Shown in pieces: positions 1 to 8,520 of a stretch of 40,251 nucleotides of DNA; position 1 is the stretch's first letter, and each line of letters opens with the position of its first letter. The notes under the pieces are model-generated. The model was given only the letters and a program-made list of their open reading frames with translations. It did not search any database and was not told the DNA's origin. Source of the DNA: Nocardiopsis sp. JB363 (GTDB taxonomy: Bacteria; Actinomycetota; Actinomycetes; Streptosporangiales; Streptosporangiaceae); the NCBI RefSeq assembly GCF_900143625.1, contig NZ_FRFF01000105.1:1-40251 (forward strand), read 5' to 3'. The translations under genes were made by a program, and so were the position numbers.

Positions 1-155
1 TCGATCATCGCCGCGACCTCGGAGGACGAACACGACTTGAGCTGGGAGTAGATGCAGGCCCGGCCCTTGTCGACGTGCCAGTAGATCATCACCCCGTGCC
101 CGCCGTAGCGGGCGTGGAACTCCGTCATCAGGTTCGACTCCCAGGACCCGAACCG
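1..155. repeat. Terminal redundancy (circular junction), left copy
   Basis: Bases 1-155 are identical to bases 40097-40251. A repeat exactly at both ends of a contig is the usual sign of a circular replicon assembled past its own start. The transposase reading frame runs without a break through the junction, and a transposon with matching target duplications spans it. Both support a circle of 40,096 bp rather than two real repeat copies. Confidence 0.93.
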
Positions 156-2192
156 CTTGGAGTCCGACGCCGTGGTGGTGGCCGTTCCCCACCAGGCGGC
201 GTCCCGGGCGGCGAAGGTCTCATTCACCACCGTCGCGATGGAGCGGCGCAGGTTGTCGCGGGTGATGTGCGAGGCGCGGGTGCGGCGCAGCGCCCCCTCG
301 TCCTCACCATGGTCGCCGGTGGCGATCATCTGCTTGATGCCCATGTTCGTCCCAAGCGCGAACAGGCACAGCAGCAGCCGTCGGTGCAGGGTCGCCTTGG
401 GGATGGCCTCGCGGGTGGCCACCGAGACGAACTCGGAGCAGAACCCGGTGAGCAGCGCGGTGTCCTTGAGGATGTCGAGCAGGTCGATGGTGCCCCACCG
501 GCGCTGCACCTCGCCCTTGAGTGCTCCCAGGTTCTGCGGCTCGGGCAAAGGCTCCAGCTTCGGCACGCTGATCCAGGGCTGGCCCTTGCGGGTCACGATC
601 CGCACCCCGCCCGTGGTGCCCTCCGACATCGCCACATCGAGCCGGTCCAGGGCCTGGCGCATCCGGGTACGCACCCCGTCCACGAACGCGTTCGGCTCCA
701 CCGGCTTCTTCAGCGCCGCGTAGTGCACGTCCCGGTTGTCCTCGAAATCGCCAGGCAGGTCGGTGTCGGGATTGCGCCACTTCCCGGCCCCCTCCACGTA
801 GATCTCCCGCCGGCGCAGGGCCTCGCGCAGTGCGATGAGCACGCACAGCTCATAGGGGATGCGCTCCACCCGCCCCGTGGCGGCGTCGGTGACGGCCTCG
901 GCCCAGGCCTTGGGCACCACCCCCTCGATCGGCACCCGCTCGGCAGCGCCGTAGAACTTCTCGGTCCGCTCGACCTCGGTGTAGCGTCCCAGCAGCTCGA
1001 TCGCCTCCATCACCGGCCGGTAGGAGGTGTTGTTACAGCGGAACGACAGCGCGGCCAGCAGCGGGGAGAGCATCCTTCGGTAGTGGTGGGAGTAGGAGCC
1101 GCGCAACTGGTAGCGCACCCGCTCGGCCATCGCCTTCTCCGTGGCCATCAGCTCCCGCGCCAGCTTGCGCAGCGTCTTCTCCCCGCCCGGGACCGCACCG
1201 AAGATCACCTCGGCCACCGTCCCGCCGGGCTCGGCCAGGGAGGCGTCCACCATCCGGCGCAGGATGCCCTTCTTGCCCGGCACCGCGGTCAGCTGACCGA
1301 TCAGCTCCTTCTCCACCCGCTTCTCCGCGCGGGCGTTGATTCGGTGGATGAGGCGGATCAGCAGCTCCACCAAGCCGTCGATCAACTCGGCCTGCCTGGT
1401 CCAGCACAGCGCGGCCAGCAGGGTGTAGCGCACCGGCTCGGCGCACTCGGCGAAGTCGGAGGGGTACATCCGGGCCGCGCGCGAGCGCCAGGCGGCCACG
1501 ATCTTCTCCGATACGCCCCCGAACGGCTCGTCCGGCAACCCCAGGGCCTGAACGGTCTTGAGCTTGTCGATCTCCTCCAGCAGGGTTTCCAGCCCCAGCG
1601 GCCCGGGGTCGGACTTCACGGCCCCCAGCACGCCCTCGGTGCCCAGTACCCGGCTCTGGAGCCGGTCGCAGATGCCCGGGCCCAGGCGGGTCATCACGCT
1701 GGTGGTGAAGGATTCCTCGAACCGGCGCACTCCTGAGGCGACGACCCGCTCGACCTGCCCGGGTGAAGGAGGTTCGACCTTCAGGGTGCGGCACCGGCGC
1801 TCCACGGCCTGGGCGAGCTCGTCGCGGTCGACCTCCACCGGGCACACCTGGTCCGCGAGCCAGTCGGCGAGCTGGTCCTCTTCGTCCTCGGTGGCCGGGT
1901 GTGTGCCGTACTTGTCGCGGATCTGGTGGCGGTGGTACTCGATCGTCCGGCCGGTCCAGGCGTACTTGGTGAACAGGGCCCTGTCCACGTTCACCTGGTC
2001 GGCGACGAACTCCACTGCGGCCGCCGGGATCTCCTCGGCGTAAGTGGGGATACGGCCCTGGATCTGGAAGAACTTCAGCAGCAGTGCGAAGCCGAGCCGT
2101 GTGGCTCCGCTCTTGTTGCCGACCAGTTCTCGATCGCCTTGCTCCAGCGTCCACTCATCGACGAGCTGTTCGAGGGTCCAGTCCTGGCGCAT
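1..2192 (-). CDS. tnpA: Tn3-family transposase TnpA, N-terminal part (residues 1-730)
   Basis: The gene reads leftward from ATG at 2192 off the left window edge and continues at 40096-39361. The whole protein is 975 aa, normal for Tn3 transposases. The N-terminus has the hallmark stretch LVGNKSGATRLGFALLLKFF, typical of the DUF4158 DNA-binding region, followed by a tyrosine/arginine-rich region. The DDE catalytic domain starts near residue 670, with the first aspartate in TASDSKRFGSW (D677 by my numbering). I chose 2192 because family members often begin M-R-x-x-W-T-L-E and a GGGAG lies about 10 bases upstream. The enzyme cuts at the terminal repeats and performs replicative strand transfer. 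The long open frames on the opposite strand here are shadows of this gene. Confidence 0.93.
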   Translation of the reverse strand, partial: MRQDWTLEQLVDEWTLEQGDRELVGNKSGATRLGFALLLKFFQIQGRIPTYAEEIPAAAVEFVADQVNVDRALFTKYAWTGRTIEYHRHQIRDKYGTHPATEDEEDQLADWLADQVCPVEVDRDELAQAVERRCRTLKVEPPSPGQVERVVASGVRRFEESFTTSVMTRLGPGICDRLQSRVLGTEGVLGAVKSDPGPLGLETLLEEIDKLKTVQALGLPDEPFGGVSEKIVAAWRSRAARMYPSDFAECAEPVRYTLLAALCWTRQAELIDGLVELLIRLIHRINARAEKRVEKELIGQLTAVPGKKGILRRMVDASLAEPGGTVAEVIFGAVPGGEKTLRKLARELMATEKAMAERVRYQLRGSYSHHYRRMLSPLLAALSFRCNNTSYRPVMEAIELLGRYTEVERTEKFYGAAERVPIEGVVPKAWAEAVTDAATGRVERIPYELCVLIALREALRRREIYVEGAGKWRNPDTDLPGDFEDNRDVHYAALKKPVEPNAFVDGVRTRMRQALDRLDVAMSEGTTGGVRIVTRKGQPWISVPKLEPLPEPQNLGALKGEVQRRWGTIDLLDILKDTALLTGFCSEFVSVATREAIPKATLHRRLLLCLFALGTNMGIKQMIATGDHGEDEGALRRTRASHITRDNLRRSIATVVNETFAARDAAWWGTATTTASDSKRFGSWESNLMTEFHARYGGHGVMIYWHVDKGRACIYSQLKSCSSSEVAAMI

Positions 2193-2303
2193 GAGGAGGC
2201 GCTCCCAGATCGTTACGGTCGGTAGTCGACAGCGCACACGATCGCGGACCGAGAGCGGGTTACCGGTGGGTTCGCCTGATCCGTGACCTCAGGCCGTTCC
2301 CGC

Positions 2304-2355
2304 AGCTACTCATGGGTTACTTTGCGGCTCGCCGTAGCTTCGGGAGAACTGGGCC
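2304..2355 (-). repeat. Transposon terminal inverted repeat (right)
   Basis: Read inward from 2355, it begins GGCCCAGTTCTCCCGAAGC. It matches the left repeat at 50 of 52 positions; the mismatches are positions 25 and 43 counted from the outer end. It is longer than the classical 38-bp Tn3 repeat. It overlaps the last 17 codons of the NERD gene reading frame. Confidence 0.93.
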
Positions 2356-3067
2356 ATGCCGAGGCGATCTCGCGGCCGCGCGCGCTCGGCTGCCCGGCCT
2401 GGGAGGCCAGCCATCCACGTACCTGGCGTGCGCCCAGAACCCGCACGCCCTTGATTTCGATCGTGCGCCAGGCCGGGAGCTTGGCCCGGTGCACTGCCAG
2501 GACGGAGCGCACCGTCACCGGCCCCACCTCGCGTCCGAGCGTGGCCGCGATGCGTTCCGATTCGTACAGCGTGCTGGAAACGAGCTGGTACCCGGACGTT
2601 CGCCCAATTCGCAGGTAATTGCGTCGGGCGTTGTAGCGCACCTTCCCGTTGCGCATTTTGCTATCCACGTTGAACACCGTGCCGTCCGGGGCGATCAACA
2701 AATGGTCGATGTTGGCGCGCGAGCGCGGCCCGAGACGACGGTCGTGGAGCACCGTCCACCCCCGCCGCTGAAGCCGGCCCAACAGCCGGCCGGTGCGTCG
2801 CTCGCCGGTGGCACCCAGGCGCCAGCGCGCGGCCGCCCCGCGGCCGCGCTGCCACAGCCCGGCCCCCAGACCGCCCGCCACGGTCAGGAGCACGCCCAGG
2901 CCCAGGTGGCCCAGCAGGACGCCGAGTAGGGCGCCGGTGGCCGCGCCGAGCGCGGCCACCAGGAGCACTGTCGGGAGTTCTTCGCGGGCGATTTCCGCAG
3001 CTTTCGCGGACGCCCCGGCGCCCGCGCGTGAACGGTCGGGGGAGTGAGGTTTGTCGGTGGTGGTCAC
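2306..3067 (-). CDS. NERD-domain membrane protein, 3' end altered by the transposon
   Basis: Translated from GTG 3067, which has GGAAAGG upstream, the protein is 253 aa. Residues 32-73 form two hydrophobic segments, so it is probably membrane anchored with a cytosolic C-terminal domain. That domain has the NERD pattern: GATGER (86-91), NIDHLLI (119-125) and a V-D-S-K motif (134-137), resembling a degenerate restriction-type nuclease fold. NERD proteins are named for nuclease similarity, and activity is unproven for most. The last 16 residues (WPSSPEATASRKVTHE) are read from the transposon's terminal repeat. Rejoining the target site gives a native end ASACERVFPAYVQR (36018-36052). The core domain is intact, so the protein may still work. 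An earlier in-frame start at 3172 lacks a good ribosome site. Confidence 0.85.
   Translation of the reverse strand: MTTTDKPHSPDRSRAGAGASAKAAEIAREELPTVLLVAALGAATGALLGVLLGHLGLGVLLTVAGGLGAGLWQRGRGAAARWRLGATGERRTGRLLGRLQRRGWTVLHDRRLGPRSRANIDHLLIAPDGTVFNVDSKMRNGKVRYNARRNYLRIGRTSGYQLVSSTLYESERIAATLGREVGPVTVRSVLAVHRAKLPAWRTIEIKGVRVLGARQVRGWLASQAGQPSARGREIASAWPSSPEATASRKVTHE
2356..2360. repeat. 5-bp target site duplication (right)
   Basis: ATGCC directly flanks the right terminal repeat and equals the five bases flanking the left repeat (36053-36057). Tn3-family elements normally duplicate 5 bp. Confidence 0.9.
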
Positions 3068-3119
3068 CTGGGGGCCTTTCCAGCCGGAAGGGAGTATGGG
3101 ATCCACCGTAGAGGGCGAA

Positions 3120-3546
3120 GGGAGGTGCGCACATGCCCTTTCAGGTAACAGTCGCCTCGCAGGAAGAAACACCTACCCCGGAGATCCCTGGGGTAGGTCG
3201 ATGGCTGTTTTCGCGCGGCGCCTCGGGCACCGCGCGAAAACAGCGGCGCGGGTAACAGTCCACCAAACGCAAACGACCCCGTTCCGCCTTCGGCGGGACG
3301 GGGTCGTGGGGTGGTCTGTGGTGCGAGGCGGTCAGTATAGCGCGGGTCGGTACGTTTGCCCACACTCAGCCCTTGCCCCGTCTTCCCGTGCCTCTTCCCA
3401 TCCGTCCTAGGTTCTCGATCTCAGTTGCCCTACCGAAGCTTGTCCCACCTCTAGTCTTACCCTCTGTCATCTTGAAGCGACTACCAAGCTCAGGAACACG
3501 CCACTGCATTCTCTAATGATCATGGTAGAGTCAGCCACGTTGGGTA
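3120..3546. other. Candidate origin of transfer: divergent intergenic region with three strong hairpins
   Basis: This lies between the divergent NERD gene (start 3067) and relaxase (start 3592), where no terminator is needed. It holds three consecutive inverted repeats: ACCTACCCC at 3171-3179 with 3190-3198; a perfect 15-bp pair 3204-3218 with 3230-3244; and a perfect 16-bp pair 3273-3288 with 3292-3307 (loop TTC). GGTAACAGTC occurs twice (3144-3153 and 3251-3260). From 3350 to 3480 the plus strand is pyrimidine rich. MobF origins of transfer usually lie beside the relaxase gene and contain such structures. The nic site cannot be placed by eye. Confidence 0.5.
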
Positions 3547-3591
3547 GTGGCTACGATCGAACGAGTGTTCGAGTCTGAGGGAGGTGGGGAC

Positions 3592-6500
3592 GTGGCCGGG
3601 ATCGGAACGATCGGCAAAGGCTACGACCCCGAATACCTCACCAAGAGCGTCGGTAAAGGCGCCGAGAACTACTACCTGTCCGCAATCCGCGAACACGGAG
3701 AACCGCCCGGATATTGGTCCGGCCGTGGCGCCCAGGCTCTGGGTCTGACCGAGGGTTCCGAGGTCGATGCGAAGGTCATGGAAAAACTCTATGCCGAGTT
3801 TTTCGACATCCGTGACCCGGCTGTTTTCGACCAGGAACTTTCCGAGGCGGAGAAGCCACGTCTGGGACGAAAGCCGTCCAAGTACATGTCGGTTGACGAC
3901 ATCTACGCCAAGAAGCTGTCCGGTGAGCCCGAGGCCACAGACGAGCGTAAAGAACAGCTGCGGATTCAGGCCAAGAAGGAAGCGCGGAAGAACCTCCAGT
4001 TCTTCGACGCCACCTTTTCAGTGCACAAGTCGGTGACCCTCACACACGCCGGTCTGCTGGCCATGGCCAAGCGCGCGGAGGAGGCCGGCAACGCCGAGCA
4101 GGCCCACGCCGCCCGCGCTGCCGCCGACAAGGTGATCGACAGCGTCAAGGAAGCTTCCAAGGTCTGGGTGGACGAGCTCAACCGGGTCGCCTCCCACGCC
4201 CGCGTCGGCTACCACGGAGCGAAGGTCAACGGTGTCAGCACCGGCCGCTGGGCGCCGGCCGGCGACTGGGTGGTCGCGAGCTTCGTGCAACACACGAGCA
4301 GAAATGGCGACCCCCAAATCCATGTGCACAACGCCATTTTGAACCGTCAGCTCTGCGCTGACGGTAAATGGCGTTCCTTGGACGGTCAGGCCATTTACCG
4401 CGGCCGTGCGGCCGCTTCCGCTATTGCCGAGCGCACCATGATGGAGAGCCTCACCCGCAAGTTAGGTGTGCGGTGGATCGCCTCTGCGGACGGGCAGAAC
4501 TTCCAGATCGACGGGGTTGCACCGGAGCAGATCACCGAGTTCTCCACCCGCCGCGCGGAGGTGACCGATCGCCTGGCCGAGCTGGTCGCCGCCTACGAGG
4601 CCAAGCACGGGTATGCGCCCAGCGCCCGCGCCACGTTCTTGTTGGCCCAGCAGGCCACCAAGTCGACCAAGGCCTCGAAGACCAAGCTGGACAAGGTGCC
4701 CACCCAGGCCGAGGAGCTTCGGGCTTGGGAGGAGCGCACCACCCGCGCCGAGATCGACTCCCTGGCCTCCATCCCCTCCAAGGCGCTGTTCCAGGTGAGC
4801 GAGCAGGAGCGCCAGGAGGCCGCTGCGGAAGTGGCCTCCCTGGACATGGACCGCTTGATCGAGATGGCTCTGGCCGACTGCCAGAGCGCCAAGGCCGCGT
4901 TCGACCGCTCCGAACTGACCCGGCACATCTCCCGGCACCTTCCCGCCTCCTTCGGCGGCCTGGAGGCGGCCGACGTGCGGCGTCTGCTGACCGAGATCAC
5001 CGAGGAGGCGCTGTCCCCGCAGGGCGGACGGGTCCTGCGGATGACGGTCCCCGACGTCGTGGACATCCCCGCCTCGCTCACCCACAACGGGCAGAGCGTG
5101 TTCCGGGACCCCTCGTTCGAGCTGTGGACGACCCCGGAGCAGTACGACGCCGAGGAGCGGTTCCTGCGGTCGGCCGCCCAAACCGATGCCGCGCGGGTCG
5201 ACGCCGAGCAGGTAGCCGAGCGGATCGGGTTCGGCCCCGAGATCGAGCGCGTATCCGGAGTGGATCAGCAACCGTCCACCTTGGACGGATCCGTCGCCGA
5301 GGCGGATAGTCAGACCACGGCCAGCCCCTCCACGAGTCCTGTGGGACCGGCACCCCAGACCCCCCGGGTTTCCGGAGTGGACGCGGCGACGTCCGGAGCG
5401 GATGAACCCGCATCCACCACAGAAGCCGAGAAGAAGCGCCCAAGTTTCGCCTTTGGGTTGGGCGAGGACCAGGCCGCCGCGGTCTACGGAATCCTCACCA
5501 GCGGACGCCGTATCGACGTCCTGGAGGGCTACGCCGGCACCGGCAAGTCCTACACGGTCTCCCGGTTGGCGGAGCTGTGGCGGGAGATGACCGGCGGAAA
5601 CGTCGTCGGGTTGACCACCGCCCAGTCCGCCGCCCAGGTCCTCCAGGACGAGGGCCTGGACCGCGCCTTCAACATCGCGAAGTGGATCAAGAACGGCGCT
5701 CGCCTGGCCCCCGGCCAACTGGTGCTCGTGGATGAGTCCAGCATGGTCACCACCACCCACATGACCCAGATCCAGCAGGCCGCCGACAAGGTCGGCGCGA
5801 AGATCCTGCTCACCGGAGACAGCGAACAGCTCGCCGCCCCCGGCGCCGGCGGGCTGATGCGTCAACTGGTCGCCGAACAGGGCAGCTTCAAACTCAGCAG
5901 GGTCTACCGCTTCAAGGCCGACTGGGAGAAGGACGCCAGCGTCCGTCTGCGTGCCGGAGACGAGGACGTCCTCAGCGTCTATGACGAGCACGGGCGTCTG
6001 CGCGGCGGCACTCGGGAGGAGATGGAGCAAGGTGCCGTCGACGCCTACGTGGCCGACCACCTGTCGGGCAAGGAATCTCTGCTACTGACCGCGACCAACG
6101 GCCGGGCGCACGAGCTGGCCGGACGAATCCGGGAGGAGCTGGTCCGACTCGGCCGCGTCTCTGACGAGCAGACCGCCCAGGTGCGCGGCGGCAACAAGGT
6201 CGGCGCTGGCGATCTGGTCACCGCCAGGCAGAACACCCACAAGATCACCCTGTTGGTCAACGGCAAGCGCCGAGAACTGACCAACCGTGACCGGTTGCGG
6301 GTCACCAACGTCGCTGCGGACGGCAACCTCTGGGCTCGTCTGCTCGACGAGGACGGACGCCCTGGAGAACCCGTGCGGATCACCGCCGACTACGTCTCCC
6401 AAAACCTGGAGTTGGCGTACGCGGGAACCGCACACGCTGGCCAGGGTCGCACGGTGGACACCTGCCACGCCGTCGTCGAGGACGGCATGTCTCGGCAGGG

Positions 6501-8511
6501 GCTGTATGTCGAGATGAGCCGTGGCCGCTACGGCAACTGGGCTTGGGCCGTCACCGACACTCAGGAAGCCGATCTTCGACCCGAACAGACCTACGAATCC
6601 ACTGCGGATGAGGCCGCGTCCGAACCGGACGAGATCGTATCCACCACGGATACCGTCACGGTCGAAGGTGTGCCGGCGAGCGGTCGGGAGCACGACGAGC
6701 AGGAGGCTCTCCCCGGCCTGGAACCCGTCACCACCGAGTCCACAACCGCGTCGGACACCACGCCGTCCACCCCGGACCGGATCGAATCCACCACGGATCG
6801 GGACGCGATCGGTGTGCTCGCCGCGATCCTGGAGACCGACCAGGCCGACCAGACCGCCATCGAGAACATGCGCATTGAGGCCGACCGTGTGCGCCACATG
6901 GCACACCTGGGGTCGATGTGGACCTCCATCGTCAAGGACGACCTGGCCGACCAGACCACGAAGGCGTTGGGCGAGCAGTTGCCCGCCAAGATCAATTCCA
7001 AGCTGGACAAGGACCCCGCTCGCGGCAGTGTCATCACCGCCGTGCGCCAGGCCGTGCTGGCCGGGCACAACCTGCATGAAGTCATCGGCCAGGCCACCGA
7101 GGAGAGCTGGGAACGGGTCCGCAGCGTCGGCCAAGTCCTCACCGGTCGCATCGAGAAGATCATCGGTACCGGCGACACCGAGGTCACCACCTGGTCCGCG
7201 GTGACCCCTCAGCTCGCCAACGGCGAGATGGACGCTTTCGTGCGCGACGTGGCCCAGCACATGGACGCCCGTGTCCACGAGCTGGGGGAGCGTGCCGCTG
7301 CCAACCCGCCCAGCTACTTGGTCGAGCGCTTGGGCGAGGTGCCCGAGGAGATCATGGACCGCACGGAGTGGCAGCTGCGCGCCGGCCGCGTCGAGGCCTA
7401 CCGGGAACAGTACGGTCGCGCGAGCGAGACCACCAACGTGCTCGGTTCCGCGCCTGACCGCCACTCCCCCGAACAGCGTGCGAGTTGGTTCGCGGCCGCC
7501 CGTGCGCTCGGGGCGAACAAGTTGGAGCAAGCCGTTGCGGCCGCCCGAGATGGGGCTCTGTGGGTGCAGCGCGCCGCCTACGCCCGCGCGGCCCAGTGGG
7601 CGCCCCCGAACATGGGCGAGGACCTGCGCCGCACCACCACCGAACGCGACGACCGTGGACGCGAGGCACACCGGCTGCGCGCCCAGGCCGCCGTCGAACA
7701 AGACGAGCAGGCCCGCCGGGTCCTGGAGGCCAAGGCCCAAGCGGTCGAGGCTCTGTCACAGACTGCTGCCGAGCGCCGCGAACAGCTCCAGCGCATTCAG
7801 GACCAGCGTCAGGCCTGGGTCGAGGCCACCGAGGACATGCGCCGGCAGGCCATGCTCGCCGACGCCGAACTGCACCGCCGCCACACCGACTTGGACCTGC
7901 CCCCGCTGCACACGCTCACCGAGAAGGAGCGGCAGGAGCGCGAGAAGGTCATCGAGCCCATCGACGTCGACCCGCGCGAGGAGGTCATCCAGGGCCAGGA
8001 GGAGCTGTTCGGCCTCAGCGAAGCGGGACCGGTCCGGCGTCGGGGCCTCACCGAACGGCCCGAATCCGAAGTCGAGGAGTCTTCGGCCGAGACGGACGAG
8101 CCCGCCTACGTCCAGAAGGAGCTGGACCTGGGATTGGCCCACGAAGACCCGGTCACCGAGGACGACAGCAGGCTACGCCGTGCGCTGGAACAGGCCCAGG
8201 CTGCCAAGACCTTCTTGACCGGCTTCTTCGGCCGCCGCGCAGAGGAGGTCGGGCGCGACGCCGGGCAGGAGCCCACCGTCCAGGAGCGGTCTCGGGAAGA
8301 GCGCTACCGGGATGAGCTGTCGAGCCGTGAGGACGCAGAGTTGGAACGTCGCCGGGAGAAACTGGAGAAGCAGGCTCCCGAGCGTCCCGCACCGGAGCGG
8401 ACCCAGGAGCGGCAGCACACGGCCGAACGGACACCACCGTCGCGGCCCTCTACTCCCCCGCCCGCCCACCGTAGGGGACGCGGCATTGACGGACCGGGCC
8501 TAGGCCTGTAA
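3592..8511 (+). CDS. MobF-type conjugative relaxase-helicase (TraA/TrwC-like)
   Basis: Start GTG 3592 is preferred over GTG 3547: GGGAGGT (3579-3585) lies six bases upstream and the protein then begins AGIGTIGKG, as MobF relaxases do. Length 1639 aa. The relaxase domain has the tyrosine pair Y27/Y28 (nucleophile region) and the metal-binding H234, H244, H246 in QHTSRNGDPQIHVHN. The SF1 helicase follows: Walker A GYAGTGKS (646-653), Walker B VDESS (near 714), and YAGTAHAGQGRT near 943. The C-terminal 600 residues are charged and coiled-coil-like. The enzyme nicks oriT, stays bound to the 5' end and unwinds the transferred strand. Two Ser/Thr/Asp-rich linkers (5253-5424, 6597-6798) carry 21-bp-spaced RTCC-N5-GGAY repeats. 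The next gene starts 9 bases after its stop. Confidence 0.95.
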   Translation: MAGIGTIGKGYDPEYLTKSVGKGAENYYLSAIREHGEPPGYWSGRGAQALGLTEGSEVDAKVMEKLYAEFFDIRDPAVFDQELSEAEKPRLGRKPSKYMSVDDIYAKKLSGEPEATDERKEQLRIQAKKEARKNLQFFDATFSVHKSVTLTHAGLLAMAKRAEEAGNAEQAHAARAAADKVIDSVKEASKVWVDELNRVASHARVGYHGAKVNGVSTGRWAPAGDWVVASFVQHTSRNGDPQIHVHNAILNRQLCADGKWRSLDGQAIYRGRAAASAIAERTMMESLTRKLGVRWIASADGQNFQIDGVAPEQITEFSTRRAEVTDRLAELVAAYEAKHGYAPSARATFLLAQQATKSTKASKTKLDKVPTQAEELRAWEERTTRAEIDSLASIPSKALFQVSEQERQEAAAEVASLDMDRLIEMALADCQSAKAAFDRSELTRHISRHLPASFGGLEAADVRRLLTEITEEALSPQGGRVLRMTVPDVVDIPASLTHNGQSVFRDPSFELWTTPEQYDAEERFLRSAAQTDAARVDAEQVAERIGFGPEIERVSGVDQQPSTLDGSVAEADSQTTASPSTSPVGPAPQTPRVSGVDAATSGADEPASTTEAEKKRPSFAFGLGEDQAAAVYGILTSGRRIDVLEGYAGTGKSYTVSRLAELWREMTGGNVVGLTTAQSAAQVLQDEGLDRAFNIAKWIKNGARLAPGQLVLVDESSMVTTTHMTQIQQAADKVGAKILLTGDSEQLAAPGAGGLMRQLVAEQGSFKLSRVYRFKADWEKDASVRLRAGDEDVLSVYDEHGRLRGGTREEMEQGAVDAYVADHLSGKESLLLTATNGRAHELAGRIREELVRLGRVSDEQTAQVRGGNKVGAGDLVTARQNTHKITLLVNGKRRELTNRDRLRVTNVAADGNLWARLLDEDGRPGEPVRITADYVSQNLELAYAGTAHAGQGRTVDTCHAVVEDGMSRQGLYVEMSRGRYGNWAWAVTDTQEADLRPEQTYESTADEAASEPDEIVSTTDTVTVEGVPASGREHDEQEALPGLEPVTTESTTASDTTPSTPDRIESTTDRDAIGVLAAILETDQADQTAIENMRIEADRVRHMAHLGSMWTSIVKDDLADQTTKALGEQLPAKINSKLDKDPARGSVITAVRQAVLAGHNLHEVIGQATEESWERVRSVGQVLTGRIEKIIGTGDTEVTTWSAVTPQLANGEMDAFVRDVAQHMDARVHELGERAAANPPSYLVERLGEVPEEIMDRTEWQLRAGRVEAYREQYGRASETTNVLGSAPDRHSPEQRASWFAAARALGANKLEQAVAAARDGALWVQRAAYARAAQWAPPNMGEDLRRTTTERDDRGREAHRLRAQAAVEQDEQARRVLEAKAQAVEALSQTAAERREQLQRIQDQRQAWVEATEDMRRQAMLADAELHRRHTDLDLPPLHTLTEKERQEREKVIEPIDVDPREEVIQGQEELFGLSEAGPVRRRGLTERPESEVEESSAETDEPAYVQKELDLGLAHEDPVTEDDSRLRRALEQAQAAKTFLTGFFGRRAEEVGRDAGQEPTVQERSREERYRDELSSREDAELERRREKLEKQAPERPAPERTQERQHTAERTPPSRPSTPPPAHRRGRGIDGPGLGL
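5253..5424. repeat. 21-bp-spaced RTCC-N5-GGAY dyads, cluster A
   Basis: Copies begin at 5253 (ATCC/GGAT), 5274 (GTCC/GGAC), a decayed one at 5295, then 5370 (TTCC/GGAC), 5391 (GTCC/GGAT) and a decayed one at 5412. Within each run the step is exactly 21 bp. They lie in the relaxase gene, in the linker before the helicase, and encode heptads such as VSGVDAA and TSGADEP. Confidence 0.85.
6597..6798. repeat. 21-bp-spaced RTCC-N5-GGAY dyads, cluster B
   Basis: Copies begin at 6597, 6618 and 6639, then a decayed one at 6744, then 6765 and 6786, all at 21-bp steps within the two runs. They lie in the relaxase linker after the helicase domain and encode heptads such as ESTADEA and ASEPDEI. Confidence 0.85.
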
Positions 8512-8520
8512 GGAGTCCAC

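Larger units (their letters stand above)
1..2355. mobile_element. Tn3-family transposon, right part (continues at 36058-40096)
   Basis: This is the right part of a 6,394-bp Tn3-family element that crosses the window ends. Its outer end is 2355. The terminal 52 bp (2304-2355) are the inverted complement of 36058-36109 with two mismatches. The bases just outside, ATGCC at 2356-2360, match ATGCC at 36053-36057, the 5-bp target duplication expected of Tn3 transposition. Intact ends, an intact transposase frame, resolvase and res site suggest a recent and possibly active insertion. Confidence 0.93.

Noticed and set aside
75..1736. Long plus-strand open frame of 553 codons
   Set aside because: It is antisense to tnpA, which has clear family motifs across the same bases. 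The product is a low-complexity His/Gly/Arg-rich string typical of shadow frames in high-GC DNA.
3273..3307. Perfect 16-bp hairpin read as a simple transcription terminator
   Set aside because: It lies between divergent genes, where no transcript should end, and lacks a proper T-run; I treat it as part of the candidate oriT.
5253..5424. CRISPR-like array
   Set aside because: The repeat unit is 13 bp with 8-bp gaps, lies inside a reading frame and has no unique spacers or cas genes.
4462..6060. 532-codon minus-strand frame
   Set aside because: It is a shadow of the relaxase, which shows catalytic and helicase motifs here.
6082..7740. 552-codon minus-strand frame
   Set aside because: It is opposite the relaxase C-terminal part, with no recognisable domain and a shadow-like Gly/Leu/His composition.
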